The position numbers were made by a program, and so were the translations under genes. From assembly GCA_001803165.1 (NCBI GenBank), contig MHAZ01000021.1:124001-188000 (forward strand): DNA of 64,000 nt. The letters are read 5' to 3'. The notes beneath the pieces were generated by a model. The model saw only the letters and a program-made list of their open reading frames with translations, did not search any database and had not been told where the DNA came from. Shown piece by piece: positions 14,756 to 23,800 of the stretch (positions are counted from its first letter, which is position 1; each line of letters opens with the position of its first letter). Source of the DNA: Stygiobacter sp. RIFOXYC2_FULL_38_25. Lineage in GTDB: Bacteria; Bacteroidota; Ignavibacteria; Ignavibacteriales; Melioribacteraceae.

Positions 14756-17569
14756 TTATTTCATCAGAAGAAACTTTTTTGTAAGCACAAACCCTCCGGC
14801 TTTTAATTGATATAAATAAGTACCGGAAGCTAATTGAGAATTTAGAATGGAGAATTGAGAATTATGTGTTCCCGCTTGTTTGTATTCATCAACAAGTGTT
14901 GCCACTTCCTTTCCCAGCATATCAAAGACTTTTAGCGTTACATGCCCGCTGACCGGCAACTGATATTTTATTGTGGTTTCTGGATTAAATGGATTAGGAT
15001 AGTTCTGCGCTAAGCTAAATTGAGTTGGCATTTCAACTTTAACTTCAACAACATTGCTGTATTCATACTTACCGTCGAAGTCTATTTGCTTTAAGCGGTA
15101 TTGAAGAAGATTAAGATTATGAGCAAGAGCAAGATTATCAGTAAAAGAATAACTCTTTGGTGAGTTACTGTTTCCATGTCCCTGAACAAAACCAATCTTT
15201 TGCCATGTCATGCCGAGCGCAGTCGAGGCACGTTCTTCACTCTTCACTCTACGTTCTACACTGAAGCCGTAGTTGTTCACTTCTGTTGCTGTTTGCCAAT
15301 TCAACAAAACTTTTCCATCGGCAGCAGATGCTGTGAATGAAGTTAACTCAACCGGAAGTGCGCTGGATGTTATTCCATATCTGTTAGCAAGGTAATGTTC
15401 TACTGTGCTTCTATCTGATGTACTTAAATTGGTGTTGTAAAGAATTACTTCCGCAATATCTCCGTTAAAATAATAGTTGCCGTCACTGCGCGCGCCAAGC
15501 TGCAACGCTCCGCTGTTTGATGATAGAATATTCGTGCTTGTTGTGCCGCCGTCATTACCATCAACACGAACCGCGCCGCCGGAAGATGAGGCTCTTGCTG
15601 AAAAGATATGCGCGTTTCCATCTGTGTACGTTCCTGTACTTCCTAAATCTAGGTAAGTACCCGGTGAAGTTTGAAGCGGTATAAACCTCGCGCCTACACC
15701 GTTCAGATGATATTCAAAATTTTCATTTGCATTTCCGCTTATAAGAAACTGAACATCGCTTGAACTTGATTTCGCCACAACAAACATTTCATACGGATTG
15801 CTTTGTATTCCAAGTGTTGAAGAAGTTGGCAAAGTTAGTTTTGAATTCGTTCCATTAAATCTAATTACCGGATTTCCATTCATGGAATTAGAAACAAGTG
15901 TAGGTTGATTCGCACTTGTGCTTTGCGAAGCGTCATTATCAAAACCGGAAACATCTCCCCAATTTGAAACTGCTGAACTCGCCGATGTTACAGCCAAATC
16001 CGAACGAAGATGTAATTTTAGATTTGCTGTTGGGATTGCCGTACTTAGAAAAATTTTCTTTGCCGAACTTTGAGTTGTTGCAGCAACAAGTTTGAAGTAA
16101 TACATTGTTTCGGCGGTTAATCCGGTTACAGTTGCGCTTACATTTAAGCTTCCGCTTGCCGGCACTGTTCCGCTTTGCGTTGCTGAACTTAGATTCAAGT
16201 TGTTCGGGTCGGTTCCGTAAATAAAATGGTAATCTACATCAGCACTTGAAAAAGCACTGTTGGCAATTGCCCCGTTCAATGTTAACGATGTTGAAGAAGC
16301 GATTGATGCAGAACTTACAGAAGGTGTTAAAGCCGAACCGGGTGTTGCAGTGGCTATTTTTAATTTGCCGTTAATGGCATAAACAGGATCGCCAAAAGTT
16401 TCGCCAACACGTATGCTTTCAGCTCCGCCCGAATTCCACTCCTCGGCATTGATATCGTATACCGAGATTAACACATCCCATACTTCGTTCGGAAGGGTAA
16501 CAAGGTAGCTTTGGTGCGCGGGTACACTGTAACTGTGCTCGGTTCCGGCCGCGTTGCGCAGTACGTAAGTATGTGCTACATCGTCGCGGTTGTATAGGTC
16601 GAAGGTGGCTGTAGTTGATGTTGATGAAATAGCGGTAATATCTAACCAGTTTGATTCTTCGTATTCAAAAAGCGAATAACTTGCAATTGCAAATGGTTCT
16701 CCATTATAAGCAATTTGCATGTCCCATAATCCTCCGGTGGCAACATACGCCGCCGACATAGCTGGAATAGTTTGGGTGTAGGTATCGGCATATATTTGAA
16801 CGCTTACTGTAGCGGGATTTGCATTCCGGTTTTCTATTTTATAGAGCTGCGAATAACTGCCATAAAATCGACCTAATGTGTAAATAAGAATATTCTTTTC
16901 GGGAGTTTGCGTTTCTGAACAAAACTGGTTGTTGGCTACTATTTGTTTAAATGTATTAGTTTGATAGGCGAATGTGGTAATTCTATTTTTTTCTACTGAA
17001 TACATAATCAATTCTGTTTGATATGAAGTTAATGTTAAAGTCGACCCAGAATGAATGCCGTCTGTAAAATATACCATAACATCAATATTACTATTAGAAT
17101 TTCTTACTTCATAGGTTGCCCACGTTGGGCTATCGGAGCAGGATGTGCAAATTTTAATTTTGCGTGTGGCATCAAAAGGTAAGGCAATATAGTTTCGCCC
17201 ATAAAAAGTGCCGTTGGCATTTGTAACCACCAGGCGGTAGTTTATTTCTCTATGCTGTTCATAGTTGGTAAATGTATAATTAAGTGTAACCGAGGAGCTT
17301 ACGGCTACATCGGTGCTTCCGGTAACTGTGCCCACTGCTACCGTATTGCCATAGCTTGTGGTATTTCCATATTCAAAACTTACGCTACAATCGGCGCCAT
17401 TGGCGTTCACAACTCCTTGTAAAGTGGCGTAAATAAAAGTATTCGGATTACTCGCAGATGATGAACTTACCCCAGTCGCTTTGAGGGTTAACACAGTTGG
17501 CGTTTGGGCAAAGAACGATAAAGAGGAGAGCAGAATAATTATGGTGGTAAAATAGATTTTGCCTTTCAT
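14756..17569 (-). CDS. Secreted LamG/fibronectin-like protein with T9SS sorting domain
   Basis: A 937-residue exported protein. Signal peptide to about residue 22 (LSFFAQ). An Fn3-like start (about 25-130: FEYGNTTSYGNTV), a middle region of about 270 residues with no recognised family, a second Fn3-like module (about 415-510), and a LamG/concanavalin-like domain (about 515-735: NWGDVSGFDNDASQ, PVIRFNGTNSKL, NGDIAEVILYN). The final 90 residues are the NYPNPFNPETTIKYQLP-type C-terminal sorting domain used for type IX export. Two segments are encoded by dispersed-repeat DNA (KSEERASTALG and HNSQFSILNSQL). Probably a surface-attached or secreted adhesin or binding protein; the ligand is not apparent. 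Confidence 0.85.
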   Translation of the reverse strand: MKGKIYFTTIIILLSSLSFFAQTPTVLTLKATGVSSSSASNPNTFIYATLQGVVNANGADCSVSFEYGNTTSYGNTVAVGTVTGSTDVAVSSSVTLNYTFTNYEQHREINYRLVVTNANGTFYGRNYIALPFDATRKIKICTSCSDSPTWATYEVRNSNSNIDVMVYFTDGIHSGSTLTLTSYQTELIMYSVEKNRITTFAYQTNTFKQIVANNQFCSETQTPEKNILIYTLGRFYGSYSQLYKIENRNANPATVSVQIYADTYTQTIPAMSAAYVATGGLWDMQIAYNGEPFAIASYSLFEYEESNWLDITAISSTSTTATFDLYNRDDVAHTYVLRNAAGTEHSYSVPAHQSYLVTLPNEVWDVLISVYDINAEEWNSGGAESIRVGETFGDPVYAINGKLKIATATPGSALTPSVSSASIASSTSLTLNGAIANSAFSSADVDYHFIYGTDPNNLNLSSATQSGTVPASGSLNVSATVTGLTAETMYYFKLVAATTQSSAKKIFLSTAIPTANLKLHLRSDLAVTSASSAVSNWGDVSGFDNDASQSTSANQPTLVSNSMNGNPVIRFNGTNSKLTLPTSSTLGIQSNPYEMFVVAKSSSSDVQFLISGNANENFEYHLNGVGARFIPLQTSPGTYLDLGSTGTYTDGNAHIFSARASSSGGAVRVDGNDGGTTSTNILSSNSGALQLGARSDGNYYFNGDIAEVILYNTNLSTSDRSTVEHYLANRYGITSSALPVELTSFTASAADGKVLLNWQTATEVNNYGFSVERRVKSEERASTALGMTWQKIGFVQGHGNSNSPKSYSFTDNLALAHNLNLLQYRLKQIDFDGKYEYSNVVEVKVEMPTQFSLAQNYPNPFNPETTIKYQLPVSGHVTLKVFDMLGKEVATLVDEYKQAGTHNSQFSILNSQLASGTYLYQLKAGGFVLTKKFLLMK

Positions 17570-17924
17570 TTTATATTTACTTTTAGTTTGTAATCAATAT
17601 GTAATAAACACACCACAAGCTATTTAGAGGTTGCCGCTAATACAATAGCCAGTTTGGGTAAATGTGATAAAAGCAATTAAAAATGAAAAATTGAAAATTG
17701 AGAATTGTGATTGACCCGCTTGAGTTGAGCGAGGCAAGGAATTGAGAACTTGTCCGCCGTTTTGCTTGCCCGCCGTTTTGTGGCGGGTTTTGCGGATTGA
17801 GGATTATGAATGGAGAAGTAAAAATATTTTAATTGGAGTGCAGCAGAAAAGAATAAAATGTGTGGCTGTTGTTTAAGTGCAGTATAATTTTTAATAACTG
17901 CTCATAGAACAGCCACATGAGCTA
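17570..17924. other. Gap with long dispersed repeat, copy A
   Basis: 355 bp without a gene. From 17641 to about 17820 it carries a repeat of roughly 175 bp whose second copy is at 18730-18905. It opens with TACAATAGCCAGTTTGGG, continues through an AATTGAGAATTG low-complexity part, and holds a CCCGCC/GGCGGG hairpin near 17770-17790. The left part should contain the promoter of the LamG gene. Confidence 0.8.
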
Positions 17925-18596
17925 TTACAACTCGAGCATTAATCCCGCGCTAACAGAAAAAAACGTAACGGTTGAATTTGAAGACTGAGATTCTGAGTAA
18001 CCCGAACTGCTTGAAGACATACTGGTGCCAACCTCCAGTCCATTTCCGCAAATCTTTCCATTAATATCAATGTTCACTTTGGAAGCTACTTTAATAAGAA
18101 ATCCAACGCCAAGTCCCCACCCAAAAGTTGATTTGGATTGTTCAGCCACGGCATTCAAAGTTTCTCCGTTAACTTTGATAGATGATGCGTCGACAGATAC
18201 TAAGTGTAATCCAAGGTTAAGTTCCGAATAAGGTCTAAAATTGGAAGATGAAAAAAGGTATTTTCCGCCAATCATCAACGGAATAATTTTTAGTTTGGAT
18301 TGAATATCAACATTCACTTCGGTGCCGAAAGAGCTAAAGAAAGCGCTCAGTAGTTCATTATACTTTTCATTGTTAAAACTGAATTGGGAATAACCGGCAA
18401 TAGCGGAAAGTTGAAAATTATCCGATACATCGTAAGTTAAGCAGGCATTTCCGCCAAACCCGGATTTGTAAACATCGCCGAAATCTCCGGTTGGACTTAA
18501 GTATGAACCACTAACTCCTAACCCTAATTTTGTTTGAGCCGATAGAAGTGTAACGCTAAGTACCAATAACAATACGGCATAAATCATTTTTTTCAT
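17925..18596 (-). CDS. Outer membrane beta-barrel protein (OmpA-like porin fold)
   Basis: A 223-residue protein with a signal peptide (to about residue 20, LLSAQ). The rest has alternating amphipathic strands typical of an eight-stranded outer membrane barrel: LGLGVSGSYLSPTGDF, FGGNACLTYDV, LMIGGKYLF, GWGLGVGFLIKV and a C-terminal FFSVSAGLMLEL ending in an aromatic/leucine strand. The exact role (adhesion, structure, porin) cannot be told. The gene is bracketed by two copies of a roughly 175-bp direct repeat. Its upstream copy begins with an 18-bp element also found upstream of the LamG gene and of the response regulator gene. Confidence 0.82.
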   Translation of the reverse strand: MKKMIYAVLLLVLSVTLLSAQTKLGLGVSGSYLSPTGDFGDVYKSGFGGNACLTYDVSDNFQLSAIAGYSQFSFNNEKYNELLSAFFSSFGTEVNVDIQSKLKIIPLMIGGKYLFSSSNFRPYSELNLGLHLVSVDASSIKVNGETLNAVAEQSKSTFGWGLGVGFLIKVASKVNIDINGKICGNGLEVGTSMSSSSSGYSESQSSNSTVTFFSVSAGLMLEL

Positions 18597-18729
18597 GTTG
18601 TCCCTCTAGTTGGTTAATAAAGTTTGATGTCTGGTGAATTAATTATCTAAACCTTTGTTGTACTATTCAAATTATTACACCTTAAATAAGTGTTATTGCA
18701 AATCAAAACTATTCAATGTATATGGCGCA

Positions 18730-18905
18730 TACAATAGCCAGTTTGGGTAAATGTGATAAAAGCAATTAAAAATGAAAAATTGAAAATTGAGAATTGTGAA
18801 TTGTGAATGGACCCGCTTGAGTCGAGCGAGGCAAGGAATGAAGGATTGAGAACTTGTCCACCGTTTTGCTTGCCCGCCGTTTTTTGGCGGGTTTGGCGGG
18901 TTGAG
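18730..18905. repeat. Long dispersed repeat, copy B
   Basis: Nearly identical to 17641-17820 over about 175 bp, in the same orientation, with a few short indels (for example an extra AATTGTG unit). It includes the TACAATAGCCAGTTTGGG opening and a CCCGCC-loop-GGCGGG hairpin. Together the two copies bracket the 223-residue barrel gene. Confidence 0.9.
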
Positions 18906-19077
18906 AGTGGAGATTCTCTTCAGTTAATAAAAAAATTTGGTGATGGAAAATTAGTTTTTGAGATATTTTACAACTGCTTCTCTGTGTAATTCCTTAAAAT
19001 CTATTTCACAGAGTTACACAGAGCAAAGCACAGAGTACCACAGAGGGAAGGAATCAAATTTTTGGCAAAGGCAATTT

Positions 19078-19165
19078 GAGGTATTTTACAACAGCTTCAG
19101 TGCGGGAATGCACTTGCAGCTTTTCATAACTTTTAGCCGGATTTCTACAAATATGGTGTGCCTCG
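19078..19165 (-). pseudogene. Relic 3' end of a LuxR-type response regulator gene
   Basis: Read on the minus strand it gives YEKLQVHSRTEAVVKYL, matching residue for residue the C-terminus of the intact regulator encoded at 20190-20816. Upstream the match decays within about 15 codons. A second short fragment of the same end lies at about 18957-18977, on the other side of a CACAGAG repeat. So an older duplicate of the regulator gene has been largely lost here. Confidence 0.7.
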
Positions 19166-19252
19166 ATTGGTTAACTGGTTTTTGCAACAAGGAAAGTATG
19201 CGTTGTTCCTTTTAGTTCTCTAATAATTCATTTATCGCCTTAGAATAATTTG

Positions 19253-19564
19253 CTATTTTATTTTCAGCCCGGTCTGCATTATTTCTTTGGCAAACGGATT
19301 ATCCTCTGTAAAATCATCTGTTCTAAAAGGATGTACTTCAAGATCGGTAGAGGTTTGAAGAATATATTTATTTAACTTTTTCTTATCGAAAAATCTACTG
19401 CCTTCGAATTCATCTGATACAACGGCTAAATCTACATCGCTGTATTCCTTTGCCTTGCCATTAGCATACGAACCAAACAAGTAAACACTCTTCAAAGGAA
19501 ACTCAACCGAAACAAGGCTAATAAACTTATTTATAATGTTATTTATATCAGATTGACTATACAT
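19253..19564 (-). CDS. MNT-type nucleotidyltransferase (HEPN/MNT pair)
   Basis: A 103-residue minimal nucleotidyltransferase starting at MYSQSDINN (ATG at 19564); the longer upstream frame lacks an acceptable start. The catalytic GS-x-D-x-D motif is GSYANGKAKEYSDVDLAVV. The domain is the usual size for MNT proteins. It overlaps the end of the upstream HEPN gene by 22 bases, the classical two-gene HEPN/MNT arrangement. In studied pairs of this kind the MNT partner AMPylates or otherwise neutralises the HEPN protein. That activity is inferred by family. Confidence 0.88.
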   Translation of the reverse strand: MYSQSDINNIINKFISLVSVEFPLKSVYLFGSYANGKAKEYSDVDLAVVSDEFEGSRFFDKKKLNKYILQTSTDLEVHPFRTDDFTEDNPFAKEIMQTGLKIK

Positions 19565-19932
19565 TTGTGCATTTCCTTTATTTTCAAAATATATCCTTCC
19601 GAAAATTCTTTTGTACATTTATGATGAAAGTCGAATTTATAGTCGGGATAGCGCGCTTCAAGATTAAAATCATTTATCTCAAGTAATAATGCTGCCTCAT
19701 CTACAGAAAGCGGGAAATTAGCTTCATCGGCAATTTTTTTGAGGTTATGAGTTTTTGGAGGAATAGTGCCGGAGTTGTTTTTAACCCATAAGGCTTTTAA
19801 AATTTTTTCAAGTGAAAGATGCCCAATGAATAAAGCCCAGTCATAATTACCCAAATTAAAATTACTTTCCATTGAGGATAAATCATTTTTCGATGATTTA
19901 ACCCAATATTCTATGTAATCATTTTTATCCAT
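19543..19932 (-). CDS. HEPN-domain protein (HEPN/MNT pair)
   Basis: A 129-residue all-helical protein of the PF05168-type HEPN family: WVKSSKNDLSSMESNFNLGNYDWALFIG, LEKILKALWV, PPKTHNLKKIADEA and the ARYPDY motif near residue 100. It lacks the R-x4-6-H ribonuclease motif of toxic HepT proteins. It may therefore be the nucleotide- or substrate-binding type rather than an RNase. It is translated just ahead of the MNT gene. A function as a toxin-antitoxin system is possible but not shown by the sequence. Confidence 0.87.
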   Translation of the reverse strand: MDKNDYIEYWVKSSKNDLSSMESNFNLGNYDWALFIGHLSLEKILKALWVKNNSGTIPPKTHNLKKIADEANFPLSVDEAALLLEINDFNLEARYPDYKFDFHHKCTKEFSEGYILKIKEMHKCIVNLI

Positions 19933-20189
19933 AATGCTCTTCTGTAATTCTTAGTCAAACATAAGAATATAGTTTTATCGAATCAAAGTATTGCGGAAAA
20001 CCGTAATGCGTTTATTCTATAGACTTCCGAAAAAATAAGACACTGATAACACACTCGCCTTACACGATCCGCCTCAGCTAACCGAAGGCACTTCAGGCGC
20101 GAGTCAGAGGAGTGCCAAATCTACTCACCAGCGCTCTATTAGTCTGTGCTAACATTTACTTTTTCCAATTTAGAAGAAGTCCTCTCTGC

Positions 20190-20816
20190 TCAATGCCTTA
20201 GATACTTTACAACAGCTTCCGTGCGGGAATGCACTTGCAGCTTTTCGTAAATCTTACGGATATGATTGTGAACTGTATCGGAACTTATGGAAAGCTCGGA
20301 GGCAATTTCTTTATAGAGATAACCTTTTGAAAGTAGATTGAGAACCTGTTCTTCGCGGGTACTTAGTGGCTGTTGACCGCTGCTTGTGCGGGTTTTTTCC
20401 TTTTGAAAAGATTGAACAACTTTGCGGGCAATTTGAGCAGACATAGGTGAGCCGCCAACTGAAACTTCCGTTAAAGCTGTTAAAATATCTTCCGGCTTTG
20501 TTAGCTTAAGCAAATAACCAACCGCTCCGGCTTGAAGTGATTGAAATATTTTACCGGTATCTTCATAAACCGTAAGCATAACAATCAGAAGTTCAGGCAT
20601 TAGTTCTTTCAACTTATGTGTGCATTCAATGCCATCCATACCCGGAAGGTTTATATCCATTAAAACAATTTCCGGAGATTTATTCCGCATATCTTTCAAA
20701 GCAGTTTCAGAATCCGGGTAAGCACCAACACATCTAAAACCCTCCGACTCTTCCAGCAGCGTTATCATGTTACTACGAATTTTTTCATCATCTTCTACAA
20801 GGGCAACACGTATCAT
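20190..20816 (-). CDS. NarL/FixJ-type response regulator (REC + LuxR HTH)
   Basis: A 208-residue protein. The start chosen is ATG at 20816 (MIRVALVEDDEK), because AGGAAAG precedes it and the 17 extra upstream codons do not look like REC. Residues 3-120 are the receiver domain with acidic pocket EDD, phospho-acceptor Asp54 (VLMDINLPGMDG) and Lys in LKLTKPEDI. Residues 145-205 are the LuxR HTH (LSTREEQVLNLLSKGYLYKEIA, then SSDTVHNHIRKIYEKL). It follows the propeller kinase gene by 64 bp, which makes it the cognate regulator. A perfect dyad sits in that gap. Confidence 0.95.
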   Translation of the reverse strand: MIRVALVEDDEKIRSNMITLLEESEGFRCVGAYPDSETALKDMRNKSPEIVLMDINLPGMDGIECTHKLKELMPELLIVMLTVYEDTGKIFQSLQAGAVGYLLKLTKPEDILTALTEVSVGGSPMSAQIARKVVQSFQKEKTRTSSGQQPLSTREEQVLNLLSKGYLYKEIASELSISSDTVHNHIRKIYEKLQVHSRTEAVVKYLRH

Positions 20817-20862
20817 AAACTTTCCTAATTGGTGTTTCAACTTAGCGCAAGGTTCCGCGCCG

Positions 20863-20886
20863 TACAATAGCCAGTTTGGGCTATTG
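20863..20886. promoter_or_regulatory. Dyad element between kinase and regulator genes, shared with two other promoters
   Basis: TACAATAGCCAGTTTGGG (20863-20880) is identical to sequences at 17641-17658 and 18730-18747, each upstream of a minus-strand gene. Here it is extended into a perfect dyad, CAATAGCC-AGTTTG-GGCTATTG (20865-20886), which includes the kinase stop codon. It could be a binding site of the LuxR-type regulator or a short intercistronic hairpin. Confidence 0.5.
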
Positions 20887-23800
20887 AGTTTGGAAAGATT
20901 TTAAAGGAAGAATAATTCTTGTTGTTGTTCCATTATCAATTACGCTTTCCATCGTAACTTTGCCGCCAATGCTTTCAATTCTACGTTGGATATTTTTTAG
21001 TCCGTTTCCAAACATACGCACATTACTCATATCGAATCCGCGGCCGTTATCTTTAACTGTAATTGATAAGGCTTCCTCGTCCGTTGAAAGAACTATGGAT
21101 GCAATGGAAGCATCTGCATGTTTAACAATATTATTCATCAACTCTTTTACAGCTAGAATAATGTTATGCCTAACCTCGGAGGGGATATTATAGCCGGGCA
21201 GTTCGGGCGGAAAATCAAGTCTGCAGCGAATGTCGGCTTTCCCAAGAAATTCCGTTGAGCATTGTCCAATAAAAGATGCTAAGTTTTCGAGCGAATCGTT
21301 TTTAGGATTGAGAGACCATACAATTTCGCTAAATGTTGTTACAACATTTTCCGATGCGGAGGATATTTCTTCCAGCTTTTCCAAAACATCATTAGCACTA
21401 ACATTTTTTTGTTTTGCCATTTCGCTTACAAGCCGTATCTCGGTAAGACGAGAGCCAATTTCATCATGAAGATCGCGAGCAATGCGCAAGCGCTCCCGTT
21501 CCATCGCTGCTTCGTGTTCAGATTTAATAATTCGTTCGCGCACACGTCTCATAATCATAAATCTTATTACAGCAATTACAATTCCTAATGCAATAAGAAT
21601 TACAGCGGCTTTGAACCACCAAGTCATATAAAATGGTGGCAGAACAATAATATCAATAGCGGCTTCATTCTTTCCCCAAACGCCGTCGCTATTGGCGCCG
21701 CGCACACGGAACCGGTACGTCCCGGGATCTAGATTAGTAAACGTTGCTTGGCGAACCGTTCCCGCATTTACCCAATCGTCATTAAATCCTTCCAGTTTGT
21801 ACTGGTACAAGTTGTGTTTTGGAGTAGTGTATTCAAGCGCGGCAAATTCTAATGAAATAACATTCTGAGCATATTCAAGAATAATTTTCTCTGTTGTTTC
21901 AATTGATTGCTTTAACGGCGACGATTCATCTTTGAAGGAAACGAGTTTATTAAACAGCTTAAATCCGGTTAATACAATTTGAGGAGCGTTATTATTTGTA
22001 CGGATATTTTTAGGATAGAAAGCGTTGTAACCAAGAATTCCGCCGAAGTACATTTTGCCGTCCGGTGCTTTGTAATATTCTCTCCGGTTGAACTCGTTGC
22101 TCTGCAGTCCCGCCTCAACATCATAATTTTTAAATGATTTGCTTACCGGGTTAAAACGGCACAAACCTTTGTTGGTACTCATCCAAAGATTGCTTTCATC
22201 ATCTGTTAAAATTCCATACACAACATTGTTTGGCAATCCGTTATCTGTAGTTATATGTTCACACTTTCCCGTTGCTTTTTCAAAATGATTTAGCCCGCCC
22301 CCTTCCGTTCCAATCCATAAATATTTATCCGGATTTTGTACATCTTCAACAATTGAAAGGATGTTATTATTGCTAAGAGAAGAATTGCCGCGCGGTTCTT
22401 GATGATAAGTAGTAGTTATATTTTTCTGCGGATCGTAACGAAGCAATCCTCGGTCCGGAGTTCCAAGCCAAAAAACATTATCATGATCAACTAGAGTAAC
22501 AGAAATATCCGGGTAACCCGCAGCACCTGATTTATTTAAGTATTCGGGAATCATTCTCTTATCTTTGTATAGCCGTATATGTGTAAATTTATTTTTATCT
22601 GTGTTATATCTGTTTACTCCGCCAACAGTAGCTATCCAGATTGTACCGAAATTATCTTCAAACACATCACTTACAGGCCAGACCGGTGCAGCCGGTACGT
22701 TAGAAGGATTTGTGTTTATACGTTCAATAAGTTTGCCGGTTCTATCAATTCTAAAAAGACCCGTGCGCGGAGTAGCAATTAAATATTCTCCAGAATTTGT
22801 TTTTATTATAGGAAGAAACTCCGTGCCCCTTCCATTCAAAAGAGAATTTGAAACACTGCTAAAGTATTTATGAAAAGCTTTTACAGCTATTGGGAATGTT
22901 TCATTCAAAAACACGCCCGGTGTTGAGTGAAACATTTTTGTGTTCGGATTATATTTCATCACTCCCCATCCGCCGGTGCCAAGCCAAAAGATGTCGGATT
23001 TATCTTTACACACTGCGTTTGTAAACCATTTATCTGATGGTTCGCTAAGCACGGTATATTTTTTCTCCAGTATATTAAACGCCGCAAAAAGCTGAAACGA
23101 AGAAATGTATAGAGTGTTATTAACTTCGAGTATATTGCTAATTAAACATGGGTTTCCATTCGAATCACGTACCGGATAATGTAGAATTTTCCCGGAATGA
23201 GTATCGTAAAGATTCAATCCAGACGCAGTACCAAACCAAACCATTCCTTTTTTATTCACCGAAAGAGAGGTAACATCATTCAAGTATTTTAATTCTATTC
23301 CGTCTTTGTCTTTTGGAAGAATATGCGAGAACGATTTGCTTTTCGTGTTGTAGCAATTTAATCCGCCCTGTGCTGTTGCAATCCACAGCAATCCGTCGTC
23401 GGATTCACTAATTGCATGAATGTAATTGGAACTAACGCTGTTAGAATTTGATGCTTGATGAATGAACCGCTGAACGGTAAAAGTTATCGGATTTAATTTG
23501 TTTAATCCTCCGTCAGTAGTACCAACCCAGAGAAATCCATCACTGCTTTCGAATATGCACGTAATGTAATTACTGCTAAGTGTTGTTGTATCCGCACTAC
23601 TTGTAATTTGCACAAACGATTCTTTAGCGCGGTCATATAAATTTAACCCTCCGCCGTTTGTGCCAATCCATAACCGCTGATGAGAATCTTCAAAAACAAT
23701 AGATACATTATTTTCCGATAATGAAGTTGAATCGGCAGGATTATGCCGGTAGCAAATAAATTCATATCCATCGTAGCGGTTAAGACCATCCTTAGTGCCA

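Larger units (their letters stand above)
18597..19252. other. Repeat-rich gene-free stretch
   Basis: 656 bp without a live gene. In order: upstream region of the barrel gene; repeat copy B (18730-18905); a fragment similar to the 3' end of the response regulator gene (about 18957-18977, ATATTTTACAACTGCTTC); a CACAGAG-rich palindromic repeat (about 18977-19045); and a longer relic of the same regulator end (19078-19165). Reading frames here are accidental. Confidence 0.8.

Noticed and set aside
18807-19215. Plus-strand frames in the repeat-rich stretch
   Set aside because: They are translations of dispersed repeats and of the antisense strand of the regulator relic; no coding pattern.
19933-20189. 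Possible RNA gene in the gap before the response regulator
   Set aside because: GC-richer words such as CAGGCGCGAGTCAGAGG are present, but no tRNA arms or known RNA fold could be assembled; it looks like further dispersed repeat debris.
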